64,000 nt of DNA from Nemertoderma westbladi (lineage: Eukaryota > Xenacoelomorpha > Nemertodermatida > Nemertodermatidae): positions 29,010-93,009 of the forward strand of contig JAUCBJ010007551.1 in assembly GCA_032718475.1 (NCBI GenBank). The letters run 5' to 3'. The notes beneath the pieces are model-generated. The model had not been told where the DNA came from and searched no databases. It worked only from the letters and a program-made list of their open reading frames with translations. Each line of letters starts with the position of its first letter. Position 1 is the stretch's first letter. The position numbers were made by a program, and so were the translations under genes. Positions 11,192-22,987 of this stretch are shown one piece after another.

Positions 11192-12034
11192 GTTGAAACT
11201 CCTTGAGGTGAAACTCCTTGAGGTGAAACTCCTCGAGGTGAAACTCCTTGATGTGGAACTCCTTGAGGTGAACCTCCTTGAGGTGAAACTCCTTGAGGTG
11301 AAACTCCTTGAGGTGAATCTCATTGTGATGAAACTCCTTGAGGTGAATCTCATTGAGGTGAAACTCCTTGAGGTGAATCTCATTGAGGTGAAACTCCTTG
11401 AGGTGAAACTCCTTGAGGTGAAACTCCTTGAGGTGAATCTCATTGTGATGAAACTCCTTGAGGTGAATCTCATTGAGGTGAAACTCCTTGAGGTGAATCT
11501 CATTGAGGTGAAACTCCTTGAGGTGAATCTCATTGAGGTGAATCTCATTGTGATGAAACTCCTTGAGGTGAATCTCATTGAGGTGAAACTCCTTGAGGTG
11601 AATCTCATTGAGGTGAAACTCATTGAGGTGAAACTCCTTGAGGTGAATCTCATTGAGGTGAAACTCCATGAGGTGAATCTCATTGAGGTGAAACTCCTTG
11701 AGGTAAATCTCATTGAGGTGAAACTGCTTGAGGTGAATCTCATTGAGGTGAAACTCCTTGAGGTGAAACTCCTTGAGGTGAATCTCATTGAGATGAAACT
11801 CCTTGAGGTGAAACTCCTTGGGGTGAAACTCCTTGGGGTGAAACTCCTTGGGGTGAAACTCCTTGGGGTGAAACTCCTTGGGGTGAAACTCCTTGGGGTG
11901 AAACTCCTTGGGGTGAAACTCATTGAGGTCAATCTTATTGAGGTGAATCTCATTTAGGTGAATCTCATTGAGGTGAATCTCATTGAAGTGAATCTCATTG
12001 AGATGAAACTCCTTGAGGTGAATCTCATTGAGAT
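11192..12034. repeat. 15-bp minisatellite array with higher-order organisation (about 56 units)
   Basis: Unit types are AGGTGAAACTCCTTG, AGGTGAATCTCATTG, TGATGAAACTCCTTG and GGGTGAAACTCCTTG. A 120-bp block of eight units at 11281-11400 is repeated exactly at 11401-11520. Seven consecutive GGG-type units occur at about 11815-11920. The period is divisible by three and the unit lacks stops in several frames, so frames over 250 codons appear on both strands; these are by-products of the repeat. Confidence 0.95.
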
Positions 12035-12872
12035 TGTATAATTTTTTTTTTTTGGGGGGGGGGGGTGGTTGTCCAAGTCACTGAATTACAACACTATATT
12101 CCAGGACATGGTATATTCAAACAACCTTTATTATTACAATGTGTAATTACAATAGTTCAGTTCTGTTTGTTAAATTCAAGTAAAGCAATTGAATGCTGCT
12201 CAGGGTTATATTTATGTAGTTTAGTAGAATTTTGTGAATATGACCCTTCGTTGTTAAATTTTTCGCGCAACGATTTTTCTGTGTATTTAGATTGTAAGTT
12301 TCTAACACCATCGGTCTCTGCAAGTAGTTTAATTTGTGAGCTGTAAGGTGCGGGTTCTAAGGTACGATTTACATTGAGAAGTTAAATGTCACATTTCTTT
12401 ATCCTGGATCTTCGATTAACTTTTCAACTTGAAGTTCTGGTTCTAAAAAATTTTTTTTTTAGAGAAAATGCGTTAAAAAATAGATGTGTATAAACGTATG
12501 ATACGAAGACATCAATGTAGATCAGCCTTTTCAGTCTCATTAAATGACTTTGTTAGTTGATACATGATTTCCGGTGCTGTTTGTATTACTTTTTTAATGT
12601 AATTAATTACTTTGATAGTGAAATACTTTATAACCTTCTACATGCTCCATCCCAGAGTAGCTAGCAACGTAGCCTATTGTGGTACCGGTACTGTTGTACT
12701 ATATGTGGTATCGGTTCTGGTATGTGATATATTTTTCACTCAAATCTGTATATATTATTTGTATAATTTATTATGCAATGAAACTGTAATATTTGATATC
12801 CATATAACCGTTACGCCTACCTATTAATATATGTGACAATAAATCTGGTATCATTTTTATAAATTTTACAGT
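12035..12872. other. AT-rich spacer, no gene recognised
   Basis: A T run followed by a G run lies near 12042-12066. Two small frames (12065-12346 and 12612-12827) have no recognisable domain. The palindromic motif GGTACCGGTAC occurs near 12680. Nothing else can be supported. Confidence 0.5.
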
Positions 12873-14433
12873 AGGTATCGGATATCGGTCGCTATATAGG
12901 TCGGTACGGTCGGTACATGTTGGTATATGGGTTGGTATATCGGTCGGTGTATCGGTCGGTACATGTTGGTATATTGGTTGGTATATCGGTCGGTGTATCG
13001 GTCGGTATATCGGTCGAAATATCGGTTGTTATATCGGTCAGTATAGCGGTTGGTATATCGGTTGCTATATCGGTTGGTATAACGGTCGGTATATCGGTCG
13101 CTATATCGGTCGGTATATCGGTTGGTATATTGGTCGGTATATCGGTCGGTATATCGGTCGTTATATCGGTCGGTATATCGGTTGGTATATCGGTCAGTAT
13201 AGCGGTTGGTATATCGGTTGCTATATCGGTTGGTATAACGGTCGGTATATCGGTCGGTATATCGGTCGAAATATCGGTTGTTATATCGGTCAGTATAGCG
13301 GTTGGTATATCGGTTGCTATATCGGTTGGTATAACGGTCGGTATATCGGTCGTTATATCGGTCGGTATATCGGTCGAAATATCGGTTGTTATATCGGTCA
13401 GTATAGCGGTTGGTATATCGGTCGGTATATCGGTCGTTATATCGGTCGGTATATCGGTTGGTATATCGGTCAGTATAGCGGTTGGTATATCGGTTGCTAT
13501 ATCGGTTGGTATAACGGTCGGTATATCGGTCGAAATATCGGTTGTTATATCGGTCAGTATAGCGGTTGGTATATCGGTTGGTATATCGGTTGGTATAACG
13601 GTCGGTATATCGGTCGCTATATCGGTCGGTATATCGGTTGGTATATCGGTCGGTATATCGGTCGTTATATCGGTCGGTATATCGGTTGGTATATCGGTCA
13701 GTATAGCGGTTGGTATATCGGTTGCTATATCGGTTGGTATAACGGTCGGTATATCGGTCGGTATATCGGTCGAAATATCGGTTGTTATATCGGTCAGTAT
13801 AGCGGTTGGTATATCGGTTGGTATAGCGGTCGGTATATCGGTCGTTATATCGGTCGGTATATCGGTTGGTATATCGGTCGGTATATCGGTCGGTATATCA
13901 GTCGAAATATCGGTTGTTATATCGGTCAGTATAGCGGTTGGTATATCGGTCGGTATATCGGTTGGTATATCGGTCGGTATATTGGTCGTTATATCGGTCG
14001 GTATATCGGTTGGTATATCGGTCGGCATATCGGTCGGTATATCAGTCGGAATATTGGTTGGTTTATCGGTCGGTATATTGGTTAGTATCGGTATATCGGT
14101 AGGTATATCGGTCGGCATCGGTTGGTATATGGGTCGGTATATCGGTCGGTATCGGTTGGTATATCGGATGGTATATCAGCCGGTATATCGACCGGAATAT
14201 CGGTCGGTATATCGGTAGGTATATCGGTTGGTATATCGGTCGGTATATCGGTCAGTTTATCGGTCCGTATATCGGTTGGTATATCGGTTTGTATATCGGT
14301 CGGTATCGCTCGGTATATCGGTTGGTTTATCGGTCGGTATATCGGTCGGTTATTGGTCGGTATATCGGTCGGTATATCGGTTATTATATCGGTCGTAATA
14401 TCGTATATCGATCGGTATATCGGTCGGTATATC
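12873..14433. repeat. 12-bp minisatellite array (about 130 units) with higher-order repeats
   Basis: The unit is TATATCGGTCGG with substitutions. Runs of the same variants recur: CGAAATATCGGTTGTTATAT followed by CAGTATAGCGGTTGG appears near 13015, 13267, 13373, 13526, 13768 and 13912. This shows multi-unit blocks were duplicated together. Long frames on both strands (four-residue repeats) result from the period. The right end is more degenerate than the centre. Confidence 0.95.
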
Positions 14434-14574
14434 CTAAAAGCTGTACTAACTGTTACTAATAAGAAACTACTAAATCGTTACCTTCGGTGCTATGCGAAAA
14501 CTATGGAGAATGCTATGGAGAATCGGGAAGCCTGGAAGGATCTCATTTCCACTGTCCGAGCTCGGTCGACCTAG
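14434..14574 (+). pseudogene. Possible C-terminal remnant of a non-LTR retrotransposon ORF
   Basis: Directly after the 12-bp array a frame of about 46 codons ends MENREAWKDLISTVRARST and a stop at 14572-14574. Short C-termini of the type N-R-x-x-W-K/R-x-L/M-I/V close many endonuclease-reverse transcriptase ORFs of animal LINEs. No RT domain is present upstream, where the array begins. The match rests on a few residues and could be chance. Confidence 0.3.
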
Positions 14575-14775
14575 GAATAATACCACCAAATAAATGAATT
14601 AGCTGTATAGCTTCGGTTCAACACTCTAGATGACATGGCTATTGTTCACTTTGGCCTGTTGTAACCTTGTTTCAATTTTTGTACTCTTTGACTCGGAATC
14701 ACGCCGTTCCACATTTTATCCATTTCTGATATAGGCTTATTTTATACACCATTATATAAAAGATAACTTCTTCTA

Positions 14776-14865
14776 ATAAAGTAGATAGTTTCCATAGTAG
14801 AACAGTTTCTAAAGCAACCATAATAAACATGTTTATCGTCCCATCACATTTCTGTGTCTTGTATA
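14776..14865 (+). repeat. Left copy of a 91-bp direct repeat flanking the 14/12-bp array
   Basis: ATAAAGTAGATAGTTTCCAT through TCTGTGTCTTGTATAG is repeated after the array at 17460-17550 with only two visible differences. Each copy runs straight into GTACTAATTGGTAGG. The pair shows that the array edge with its unique flank was duplicated. Confidence 0.9.
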
Positions 14866-17452
14866 GGTACTAATTGGTAGGTACTAATTGGTAGGATAAT
14901 TGGTAGGTACTAATTGGTAGGATAATTGGTAGGTACTAATTGGTAGGTACTAATTGGTAGGTACTAATTGGTAGGTACTAATTGGTAGGTACTAATTGGT
15001 AGGATAATTGGTAGGTACTAATTGGTAGGATAATTGGTAGGTACTAATTGGTAGGATAATTGGTAGGTACTAATTGGTAGGTACTAATTGGTAGGTACTA
15101 ATTGGTAGGATAATTGGTAGGTACTAATTGGTAGGATAATTGGTAGGTACTAATTGGTAGGTACTAATTGGTAGGTACTAATTGGTAGGATAATTGGTAG
15201 GTACTAATTGGTAGGATAATTGGTAGGTACTAATTGGTAGGTACTAATTGGTAGGTACTAATTGGTAGGTACTAATTGGTAGGTACTAATTGGTAGGTAC
15301 TAATTGGTAGGTACTAATTGGTAGGATAATTGGTAGGTACTAATTGGTAGGATAATTGGTAGGTACTAATTGGTAGGATAATTGGTAGGTACTAATTGGT
15401 AGGTACTAATTGGTAGGTACTAATTGGTAGGTACTAATTGGTAGGTACTAATTGGTAGGATAATTGGTAGGTACTAATTGGTAGGATAATTGGTAGGTAC
15501 TAATTGGTAGGATAATTGGTAGGTACTAATTGGTAGGATAATTGGTAGGTACTAATTGGTAGGATAATTGGTAGGTACTAATTGGTAGGATAATTGGTAG
15601 GTACTAATTGGTAGGATAATTGGTAGGTACTAATTGGTAGGATAATTGGTAGGTACTAATTGGTAGGTACTAATTGGTAGGATAATTGGTAGGTACTAAT
15701 TGGTAGGATAATTGGTAGGTACTAATTGGTAGGATAATTGGTAGGTACTAATTGGTAGGTACTAATTGGTAGGTACTAATTGGTAGGTACTAATTGGTAG
15801 GATAATTGGTAGGTACTAATTGGTAGGATAATTGGTAGGTACTAATTGGTAGGATAATTGGTAGGTACTAATTGGTAGGATAATTGGTAGGTACTAATTG
15901 GTAGGATAATTGGTAGGTACTAATTGGTAGGATAATTGGTAGGTACTAATTGGTAGGATAATTGGTAGGTACTAATTGGTAGGATAATTGGTAGGTACTA
16001 ATTGGTAGGATAATTGGTAGGTACTAATTGGTAGGATAATTGGTAGGTACTAATTGGTAGGATAATTGGTAGGTACTAATTGGTAGGATAATTGGTAGGT
16101 ACTAATTGGTAGGATAATTGGTAGGTACTAATTGGTAGGTACTAATTGGTAGGATAATTGGTAGGTACTAATTGGTAGGATAATTGGTAGGTACTAATTG
16201 GTAGGATAATTGGTAGGTACTAATTGGTAGGATAATTGGTAGGTACTAATTGGTAGGTACTAATTGGTAGGATAATTGGTAGGTACTAATTGGTAGGATA
16301 ATTGGTAGGTACTAATTGGTAGGATAATTGGTAGGTACTAATTGGTAGGATAATTGGTAGGTACTAATTGGTAGGATAATTGGTAGGTACTAATTGGTAG
16401 GATAATTGGTAGGTACTAATTGGTAGGATAATTGGTAGGTACTAATTGGTAGGATAATTGGTAGGTACTAATTGGTAGGATAATTGGTAGGTACTAATTG
16501 GTAGGATAATTGGTAGGTACTAATTGGTAGGATAATTGGTAGGTACTAATTGGTAGGTACTAATTGGTAGGATAATTGGTAGGTACTAATTGGTAGGATA
16601 ATTGGTAGGTACTAATTGGTAGGATAATTGGTAGGTACTAATTGGTAGGATAATTGGTAGGTACTAATTGGTAGGATAATTGGTAGGTACTAATTGGTAG
16701 GATAATTGGTAGGTACTAATTGGTAGGATAATTGGTAGGTACTAATTGGTAGGTACTAATTGGTAGGATAATTGGTAGGTACTAATTGGTAGGATAATTG
16801 GTAGGTACTAATTGGTAGGATAATTGGTAGGTACTAATTGGTAGGATAATTGGTAGGTACTAATTGGTAGGATAATTGGTAGGTACTAATTGGTAGGATA
16901 ATTGGTAGGTACTAATTAGTAGGATAATTGGTAGGTACTAATTGGTAGGATAATTGGTAGGTACTAATTGGTGGTACTAATTGGTAGGATAATTGGTAGG
17001 TACTAATTGGTAGGATAATTGGTAGGTACTAATTGGTAGGATAATTGGTAGGTACTAATTGGTAGGTACTAATTGGTAGGATAATTGGTAGGTACTAATT
17101 GGTAGGATAATTGGTAGGTACTAATTGGTAGGTACTAATTGGTAGGATAATTGGTAGGTACTAATTGGTAGGATAATTGGTAGGTACTAATTGGTAGGAT
17201 AATTGGTAGGTACTAATTGGTAGGATAATTGGTAGGTACTAATTGGTAGGTACTAATTGGTAGGTACTAATTGGTAGGATAATTGGTAGGTACTAATTGG
17301 TAGGATAATTGGTAGGTACTAATTGGTAGGATAATTGGTAGGTACTAATTGGTAGGATAATTGGTAGGTACTAATTGGTAGGATAATTGGTAGGTACTAA
17401 TTGGTAGGATAATTGGTAGGTACTAATTGGTAGGATAATTGGTAGGTACTAA
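14866..17452. repeat. Mixed 14-bp / 12-bp minisatellite array, 2.59 kb
   Basis: Two unit types alternate: GGTACTAATTGGTA (14 bp) and GGATAATTGGTA (12 bp), the second looking like the first minus two bases. Much of the array is a 26-bp alternating dimer, interrupted by runs of 14-bp units concentrated at the left end (14940-15000, 15230-15320). Sequence change within a unit is nearly absent (one TTAGTAGG variant near 16915, one missing-base unit near 16970). Stop codons occur in the units, so no long frame exists. Confidence 0.95.
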
Positions 17453-17459
17453 AGCAGAT

Positions 17460-17550
17460 ATAAAGTAGATAGTTTCCATAGTAGAACAGTTTCTAAAGCA
17501 ACCATAATAAACATGTTTATCTTCCCATCACATTTCTGTGTTTTGTATAG
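17460..17550 (+). repeat. Right copy of the 91-bp array-flanking direct repeat
   Basis: It matches 14776-14865 with two substitutions (ATCGTCCC/ATCTTCCC and GTCTTG/GTTTTG). It is followed by a single 14+12 unit pair and then unique sequence, which may represent the unexpanded ancestral edge. The next gene, CHMP4, starts 130 bp downstream. Confidence 0.9.
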
Positions 17551-17680
17551 GTACTAATTGGTAGGATAATTGGTACTAAAAGGATAGATTTTAGTACTAC
17601 TAAAGGAATAACAAACAATAAGGGTGATAATTAAATACCAAGGCGATATTTAAATAACCGGTTTGGTCGGGTCAAATAAA

Positions 17681-18331
17681 ATGAGTTTGCGGTTTTTATT
17701 TGGAAATATGAAGAAAGACAAGACAGCTTTTCATCAAAAGGCCTTAGAAAAATTGAAAACAACAGAGGAAATGTTGAAAAAGAAACGAGCCTTTATCGAA
17801 ACAAAAATTGAGAAAGAATTGCTAATAGCTAAAAATGAGGGGACCAAAAGTAATAAAGCTGCTTTAAAAGCGTTGCAACGAAAAAAGCGTTTAGAAAAGG
17901 AAATAGATAAGATTTATAGCTCATTGGGTGCTATTGAGTTACAAAAAGAGACAATAGGGAATATATTAACGAATGCAGAGGTTTTTAAGCATATGGATTA
18001 CGCCGCAAAGGCCATGAAAACCACTCATCAACATCTCGATGTTACTAAGGTCGACTCAGTGTTTGATCACATTCAGGAGCAGCAAGACGTTGCTGAAGAG
18101 ATCTCTAAAGCCGTTACTCAGCCCCTTGGAGAGCAGGTTAGCGAGGCTGATCTTATAGCGGAATTAGATCACTTGGAGAAAGGCGGTGAGCTTTCCAGGA
18201 TAAAACAGACCCTCGTTCCAACAACCGGAACTTCTACAGAACTACCCCCAGTTCCAACAACTGATCCAAATAAATCCAAAGGCACTTGTAATGACGACAG
18301 GCTGGTAAAGTTGCAAGCGCTCCACTCTTAG
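17681..18331 (+). CDS. CHMP4: CHMP4 / Snf7-type ESCRT-III subunit
   Basis: CHMP4 (yeast Snf7/Vps32) is the main filament-forming ESCRT-III subunit in multivesicular body sorting, cytokinetic abscission and membrane repair. The frame gives 216 residues, close to the usual 220-225. Helices 1-2 are recognisable in ALEKLKTTEEMLKKKRAFIE and KRLEKEIDKI; the core continues with MDYAAKAMKTTHQHLD, and helix 5 with EEISKAV. Residues about 155-165 (EADLIAELDHLEK) match the D/E-L-x-x-E-L-x-x-L segment. The end, DDRLVKLQALHS, has the amphipathic spacing of the C-terminal MIM helix but replaces the usual ENWA-type residues. I start at ATG 17681 because MSLRFLFG matches the family N-terminus; the frame stays open slightly upstream without another ATG. 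The gene has no intron, although CHMP4 genes usually do, so it may be a retrocopy that kept an intact frame. Its last codons lie in the first unit of the downstream array. Confidence 0.93.
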   Translation: MSLRFLFGNMKKDKTAFHQKALEKLKTTEEMLKKKRAFIETKIEKELLIAKNEGTKSNKAALKALQRKKRLEKEIDKIYSSLGAIELQKETIGNILTNAEVFKHMDYAAKAMKTTHQHLDVTKVDSVFDHIQEQQDVAEEISKAVTQPLGEQVSEADLIAELDHLEKGGELSRIKQTLVPTTGTSTELPPVPTTDPNKSKGTCNDDRLVKLQALHS

Positions 18332-21300
18332 GAACGAGAAACCTACACCTACATAGCTCAACCAACAGGGGTCCGTCTTAGGAACCTACATAGCTCAACC
18401 GATAGGGCTCCATCTTAGGAACCTACATAGCTCAACCGACAAGGGTCCATCTTAGGAACCTACATAGCTCAACCGACAGGGGTCCATCTTAGGAACCTGC
18501 ATAGCTCAACCGACAGGGGTCCATCTTAGGAACCTGCATAGCTCAACCAACAGGGGACATCTTAGGAACCTACATAGCTCAACCAACAGGAGTCCATCTT
18601 AGGAACCTACGTAGCTCAACCAACAGGGGCCCATCTTAGGAACCTACAGAGCTCAACCGACAGGGGTCCATCTTAGGAACCTACATAGCTCAACCGACAG
18701 GGGTCCATCTTAGGAACCTACATAGCTCAACCGACAGGGGTCCATCTTAGGAACCTACATAGCTCAACCGACAGGGGTCCATCTTAGGAACCTACATAGC
18801 TCAACCGATAAGGGTCCATCTTAGGAACCTACATAGCTCAACCAACAGGGGTCCATCTTAGAAACCTACATAGCTCAACCAACAGGGGACATCTTAGGAA
18901 CCTACATAGCTCAATCAACAGGGGCCCATCTTAGGAACCTACATAGCTCAACCGACAGGGGTCCATCTTAGGAACCTACAGAGCTCAACCGACAAGGGCC
19001 CATCTTAGGAACCTACATAGCTCAACCGACAGGGGCCATCTTAGAAACCTACATAGCTCAACCGACAGGGGTCCATCTTAGGAACCTACATAGCTCAACC
19101 GACAAGGGTCCATCTTAGGAACCTACATAGCTCAACCGACAGGGGTCCATCTTAGGAACCTGCATAGCTCAACCGACAGGGGTCCATCTTAGGAACCTAC
19201 ATAGCTCAACCAACAGGGGCATCTTATGAACCTACATAGCTCAACCAACAGGGGCCCATCTTAGGAACCTACATAGCTCAACCAACAGGGGCCATCTTAG
19301 GAACCTACCTACATAGCTCAACCGACAAGGGTCCATCTTATGAACCTACATAGCTCAACCAACAGGGGCCCATCTTAGAAACCTACATAGCTCAACCGAC
19401 AAGGGCCCATCTTAGGAACCTACATAGCTCAACCAACAGTGGTCCATCTTATGAACCTACATAGCTCAACCAACAGGGGCCCATCTTAGGAACCTACATA
19501 GCTCAACCGACAGGGGTCCATCTTAGGAACCTACAGAGCTCAACCGACAAGGGCCCATCTTAGAAACCTACATAGCTCAACCAACAGGGGCCCATCTTAG
19601 GAACCTACAAAGCTCAACCGACAGGGGCCCATCTTAGGAACCTACATAGCTCAACCGACAGGGGTCCATCTTAGGAACCTACATAGCTCAACCGACAAGG
19701 GCCCATCTTAGAAACCTACATAGCTCAACCAACAGGGGCTCATCTTAGGAACCTACATAGCTCAACCGACAGGGGTCCATCTTAGGAACCTACAGAGCTC
19801 AACCGACAGGGGTCCATCTTAGGAACCTACATAGCTCAACCGAGAGGGGTCCATCTTAGAAACCTACATAGCTCAACCAACAGGAGTCCATCTTAGGAAC
19901 CTACGTAGCTCAACCAACAGGGGCCCATTTTAGGAACCTACATAGCTCAACCGAGAGGGGTCCATCTTAGAAACCTACATAGCTCAACCAACAGGAGTCC
20001 ATCTTAGGAACCTACATAGCTCAACCGACAGGGGTCCATCTTAGGAACCTACATAGCTCAACCGACAAGGGCCCATCTTAGAAACCTACATAGCTCAACC
20101 AACAGGGGCCCATCTTAGGAACCTACGTAGCTCAACCAACAGGGGTCCATCTTAGGAACCTACATAGCTCAACCGACAGGGGTCCATCTTAGGAACCTAC
20201 ATAGCTCAACCAACAGGAGTCCATCTTAGGAACCTACGTAGCTCAACCAACAGGGGCCCATCTTAGGAACCTACATAGCTCAACCGAGAGGGGTCCATCT
20301 TAGAAACCTACATAGCTCAACCAACAGGGGCCCATCTTATGAACCTACATAGCTCAACCAACAGGGGTCCATCTTATGAACCTACGTAGCTCAACCAACA
20401 GGGGCCCATCTTAGGAACCTACATAGCTCAACCGAGAGGGGTCCATCTTAGAAACCTACATAGCTCAACCAACAGGAGTCCATCTTAGGAACCTACATAG
20501 CTCAACCGACAGGGGTCCATCTTAGGAACCTACATAGCTCAACCGACAGGGGCCCATCTTAGGAACCTACATAGCTCAACCGACAAGGGTCCATCTTAGG
20601 AACCTACATAGCTCAACCAACAGGGGCCCATCTTAGGAACCTACATAGCTCAACCGACAGGGGTCCATCTTAGGAACCTACATAGCTCAACCGACAAGGG
20701 CCCATCTTAGAAACCTACATAGCTCAACCAACAGGGGCCCATCTTAGGAACCTACATAGCTCAACCAACAGGGGCCCATCTTATGAACCTACATAGCTCA
20801 ACCAACAGGGGCCCATCTTATGAACCTACATAGCTCAACCAACAGGGGCCCATCTTATGAACCTACATAGCTCAACCAACCATCTTAGGAACCTACATAG
20901 CTCAACCGACAAGGGCCCATCTTAGAAACCTACATAGCTCAACCAACAGGGGCCCATCTTAGGAACCTACATAGCTCAACCAACAGGGGCCCATCTTATG
21001 AACCTACATAGCTCAACCAACAGGGGCCCATCTTATGAACCTACGTAGCTCAACCAACAGGGGCCCATCTTAGGAACCTACATAGCTCAACCGAGAGGGG
21101 TCCATCTTAGAAACCTACATAGCTCAACCAACAGGAGTCCATCTTAGGAACCTACATAGCTCAACCGACAGGGGTCCATCTTAGGAACCTACGTAGCTCA
21201 ACCAACAGGGGCCCATCTTATGAACCTACATAGCTCAACCAACAGGAGTCCATCTTAGAAACCTACATAGCTCAACCAACAGGGGCCCATCTTAGGAACC

Positions 21301-22091
21301 TACATAGCTCAACCAACAGGGGCCCATCTTAGGAACCTACATAGCTCAACCAACAGGGGTCCATCTTAGAAACCTACATAGTTCAACCAACAGGGGCCCA
21401 TCTTAGGAACCTACATAGCTCAACCGACAGGGTCCATCTTAGAAACCTACATAGCTCAACCGACAGGGTCCATCTTAGAAACCTACATAGCTCAACCGAC
21501 AGGGGTCCATCTTAGAAACCTACATAGCTCAACCAACAGGGGACATCTTAGGAACCTACATAGCTCAACCAACAGGAGTCCATCTTAGGAACCTACATAG
21601 CTCAACCGACAAGGGTCCATCTTAGGAACCTACAGAGCTCAACCGACAGGGGTCCATCTTAGGAACCTACGTAGCTCAACCAACAGGGGCCCATCTTATG
21701 AACCTACATAGCTCAACCAACAGGAGTCCATCTTAGAAACCTACATAGCTCAACCAACAGGGGCCCATCTTAGGAACCTACATAGCTCAACCAACAGGGG
21801 CCCATCTTATGAACCTACATAGCTCAACCAACAGGAGTCCATCTTAGGAACCTACATAGCTCAACCGACAGGGGTCCATCTTAGGAACCTACATAGCTCA
21901 ACCAACAGGGGACCATCTTATGAACCTACATAGCTCAACCAACAGGAGTCCATCTTAGAAACCTACATAGTTCAACCAACAGGGGCCCATCTTAGGAACC
22001 TACATAGCTCAACCGACAGGGGTCCATCTTAGAAACCTACATAGCTCAAACGACAGGGGCCCATCTTAGAAACCTACATAGCTCAACCGAC
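18321..22091. repeat. 37-bp minisatellite array (about 100 units) starting at the CHMP4 stop codon
   Basis: The unit is TCCATCTTAGGAACCTACAT plus AGCTCAACCGACAGGGG. Common variants are CCGACA/CCAACA/CCGAGA, GGGGTCC/GGGGCCC/GGAGTCC/GGGACA, AGGAACC/AGAAACC/ATGAACC and CATAG/CAGAG/CGTAG. The first, divergent unit contains TCCACTCTTAGGAAC, which includes the CHMP4 stop TAG (18329-18331). The 3' UTR of CHMP4 therefore begins as this array. The period is not a multiple of three, and TAG within each unit prevents long frames. Confidence 0.95.
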
Positions 22092-22987
22092 ATGAATCTT
22101 CTGAAACTGGAATCCTACGAATATTCAGATACCTTGGTATTATAACTCACAAACTGCAGTTGCTAGGTTACTAGGTTACTAGGGTTACTGCAGTTTTAAC
22201 TTTCTTTTGCATAAAAATACAAGCGGGTTTATATTTGGAGATTATATCGTTGTTGATATATAAAAGCATAAATAAATTATGTTTAATTAGGGGGGGGGGG
22301 GGGGGGGGGGTACCCCCTCCCAGGATAAAATTATCACATTTTTGGTTTTTATTTCACCCGATGCAGAATTTAATGGGGATTCCAAATCTTAAAACTGCTT
22401 GGCGATATCTTTTTTAGTTCTCGAGTTATCTCTGTCTTTCCGTCAACCAGTTTGTCCGTTAAAATTTAGAAGACAGACAGATAGACAAAGCGTCACACAG
22501 ACATATAGATACTATCAGACATTAAAACTGACGTCTGAAATGAGATCACCGTCTGTGAAAACCCCCATATTGATAATTTTTTAGTGAGGTGGTATGAAAC
22601 CATAGTGCCAAACATTACTAACTGATTAACAGACCCCAGAAAGACATGTTTGAGCGGGAAGGTTCAAACTTTTAAAGCAAGTTATCTCGGAATTACATTT
22701 ATAAATTTTTCAAAATACTACTCCTCCGCAATTTTTCACTCAAATTCGATAATTTTTGGCCCATTTGAAAGACCTTTGTAGATCTTGAAAAACTCTCCAG
22801 CACCTTAAAAAAAATATTTGTTCAAATATTATTGCGAATTTTATTAAATTTAATTAATTTCAATTAATGGTATTAATGGAAATAATATAATTTTTTTTAA
22901 CATATAAAATTAATATATTAGCACAACATAATATTACAGTACAAAATTTGTGTTATGTTGCATGGGATCGAAGTCGTTCTCTTAAAC
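22092..22987. other. AT-rich spacer, no gene recognised
   Basis: A short GTTACTAG tandem duplication lies near 22165-22190, and a 21-base G run occurs at 22290-22310. The frames near 22235 and 22399 look like non-coding by-products. The text after the G run (GTTCTCGAGTTATC, CCGTCAACCAG) loosely resembles phrases in the 467-bp repeats at 26.6-28 kb, which may mark an old dispersed repeat. Confidence 0.45.

Noticed and set aside
12892-14218. Frames of more than 400 codons on both strands in the 12-bp array
   Set aside because: Both strands are open at once with four-residue repeats, as expected from a stop-free 12-bp unit.
18321-22091. CRISPR-like array with 37-bp repeats
   Set aside because: There are no unique spacers; units are contiguous and variable, and the context is eukaryotic. 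The same applies to the other arrays of 36-49 bp.
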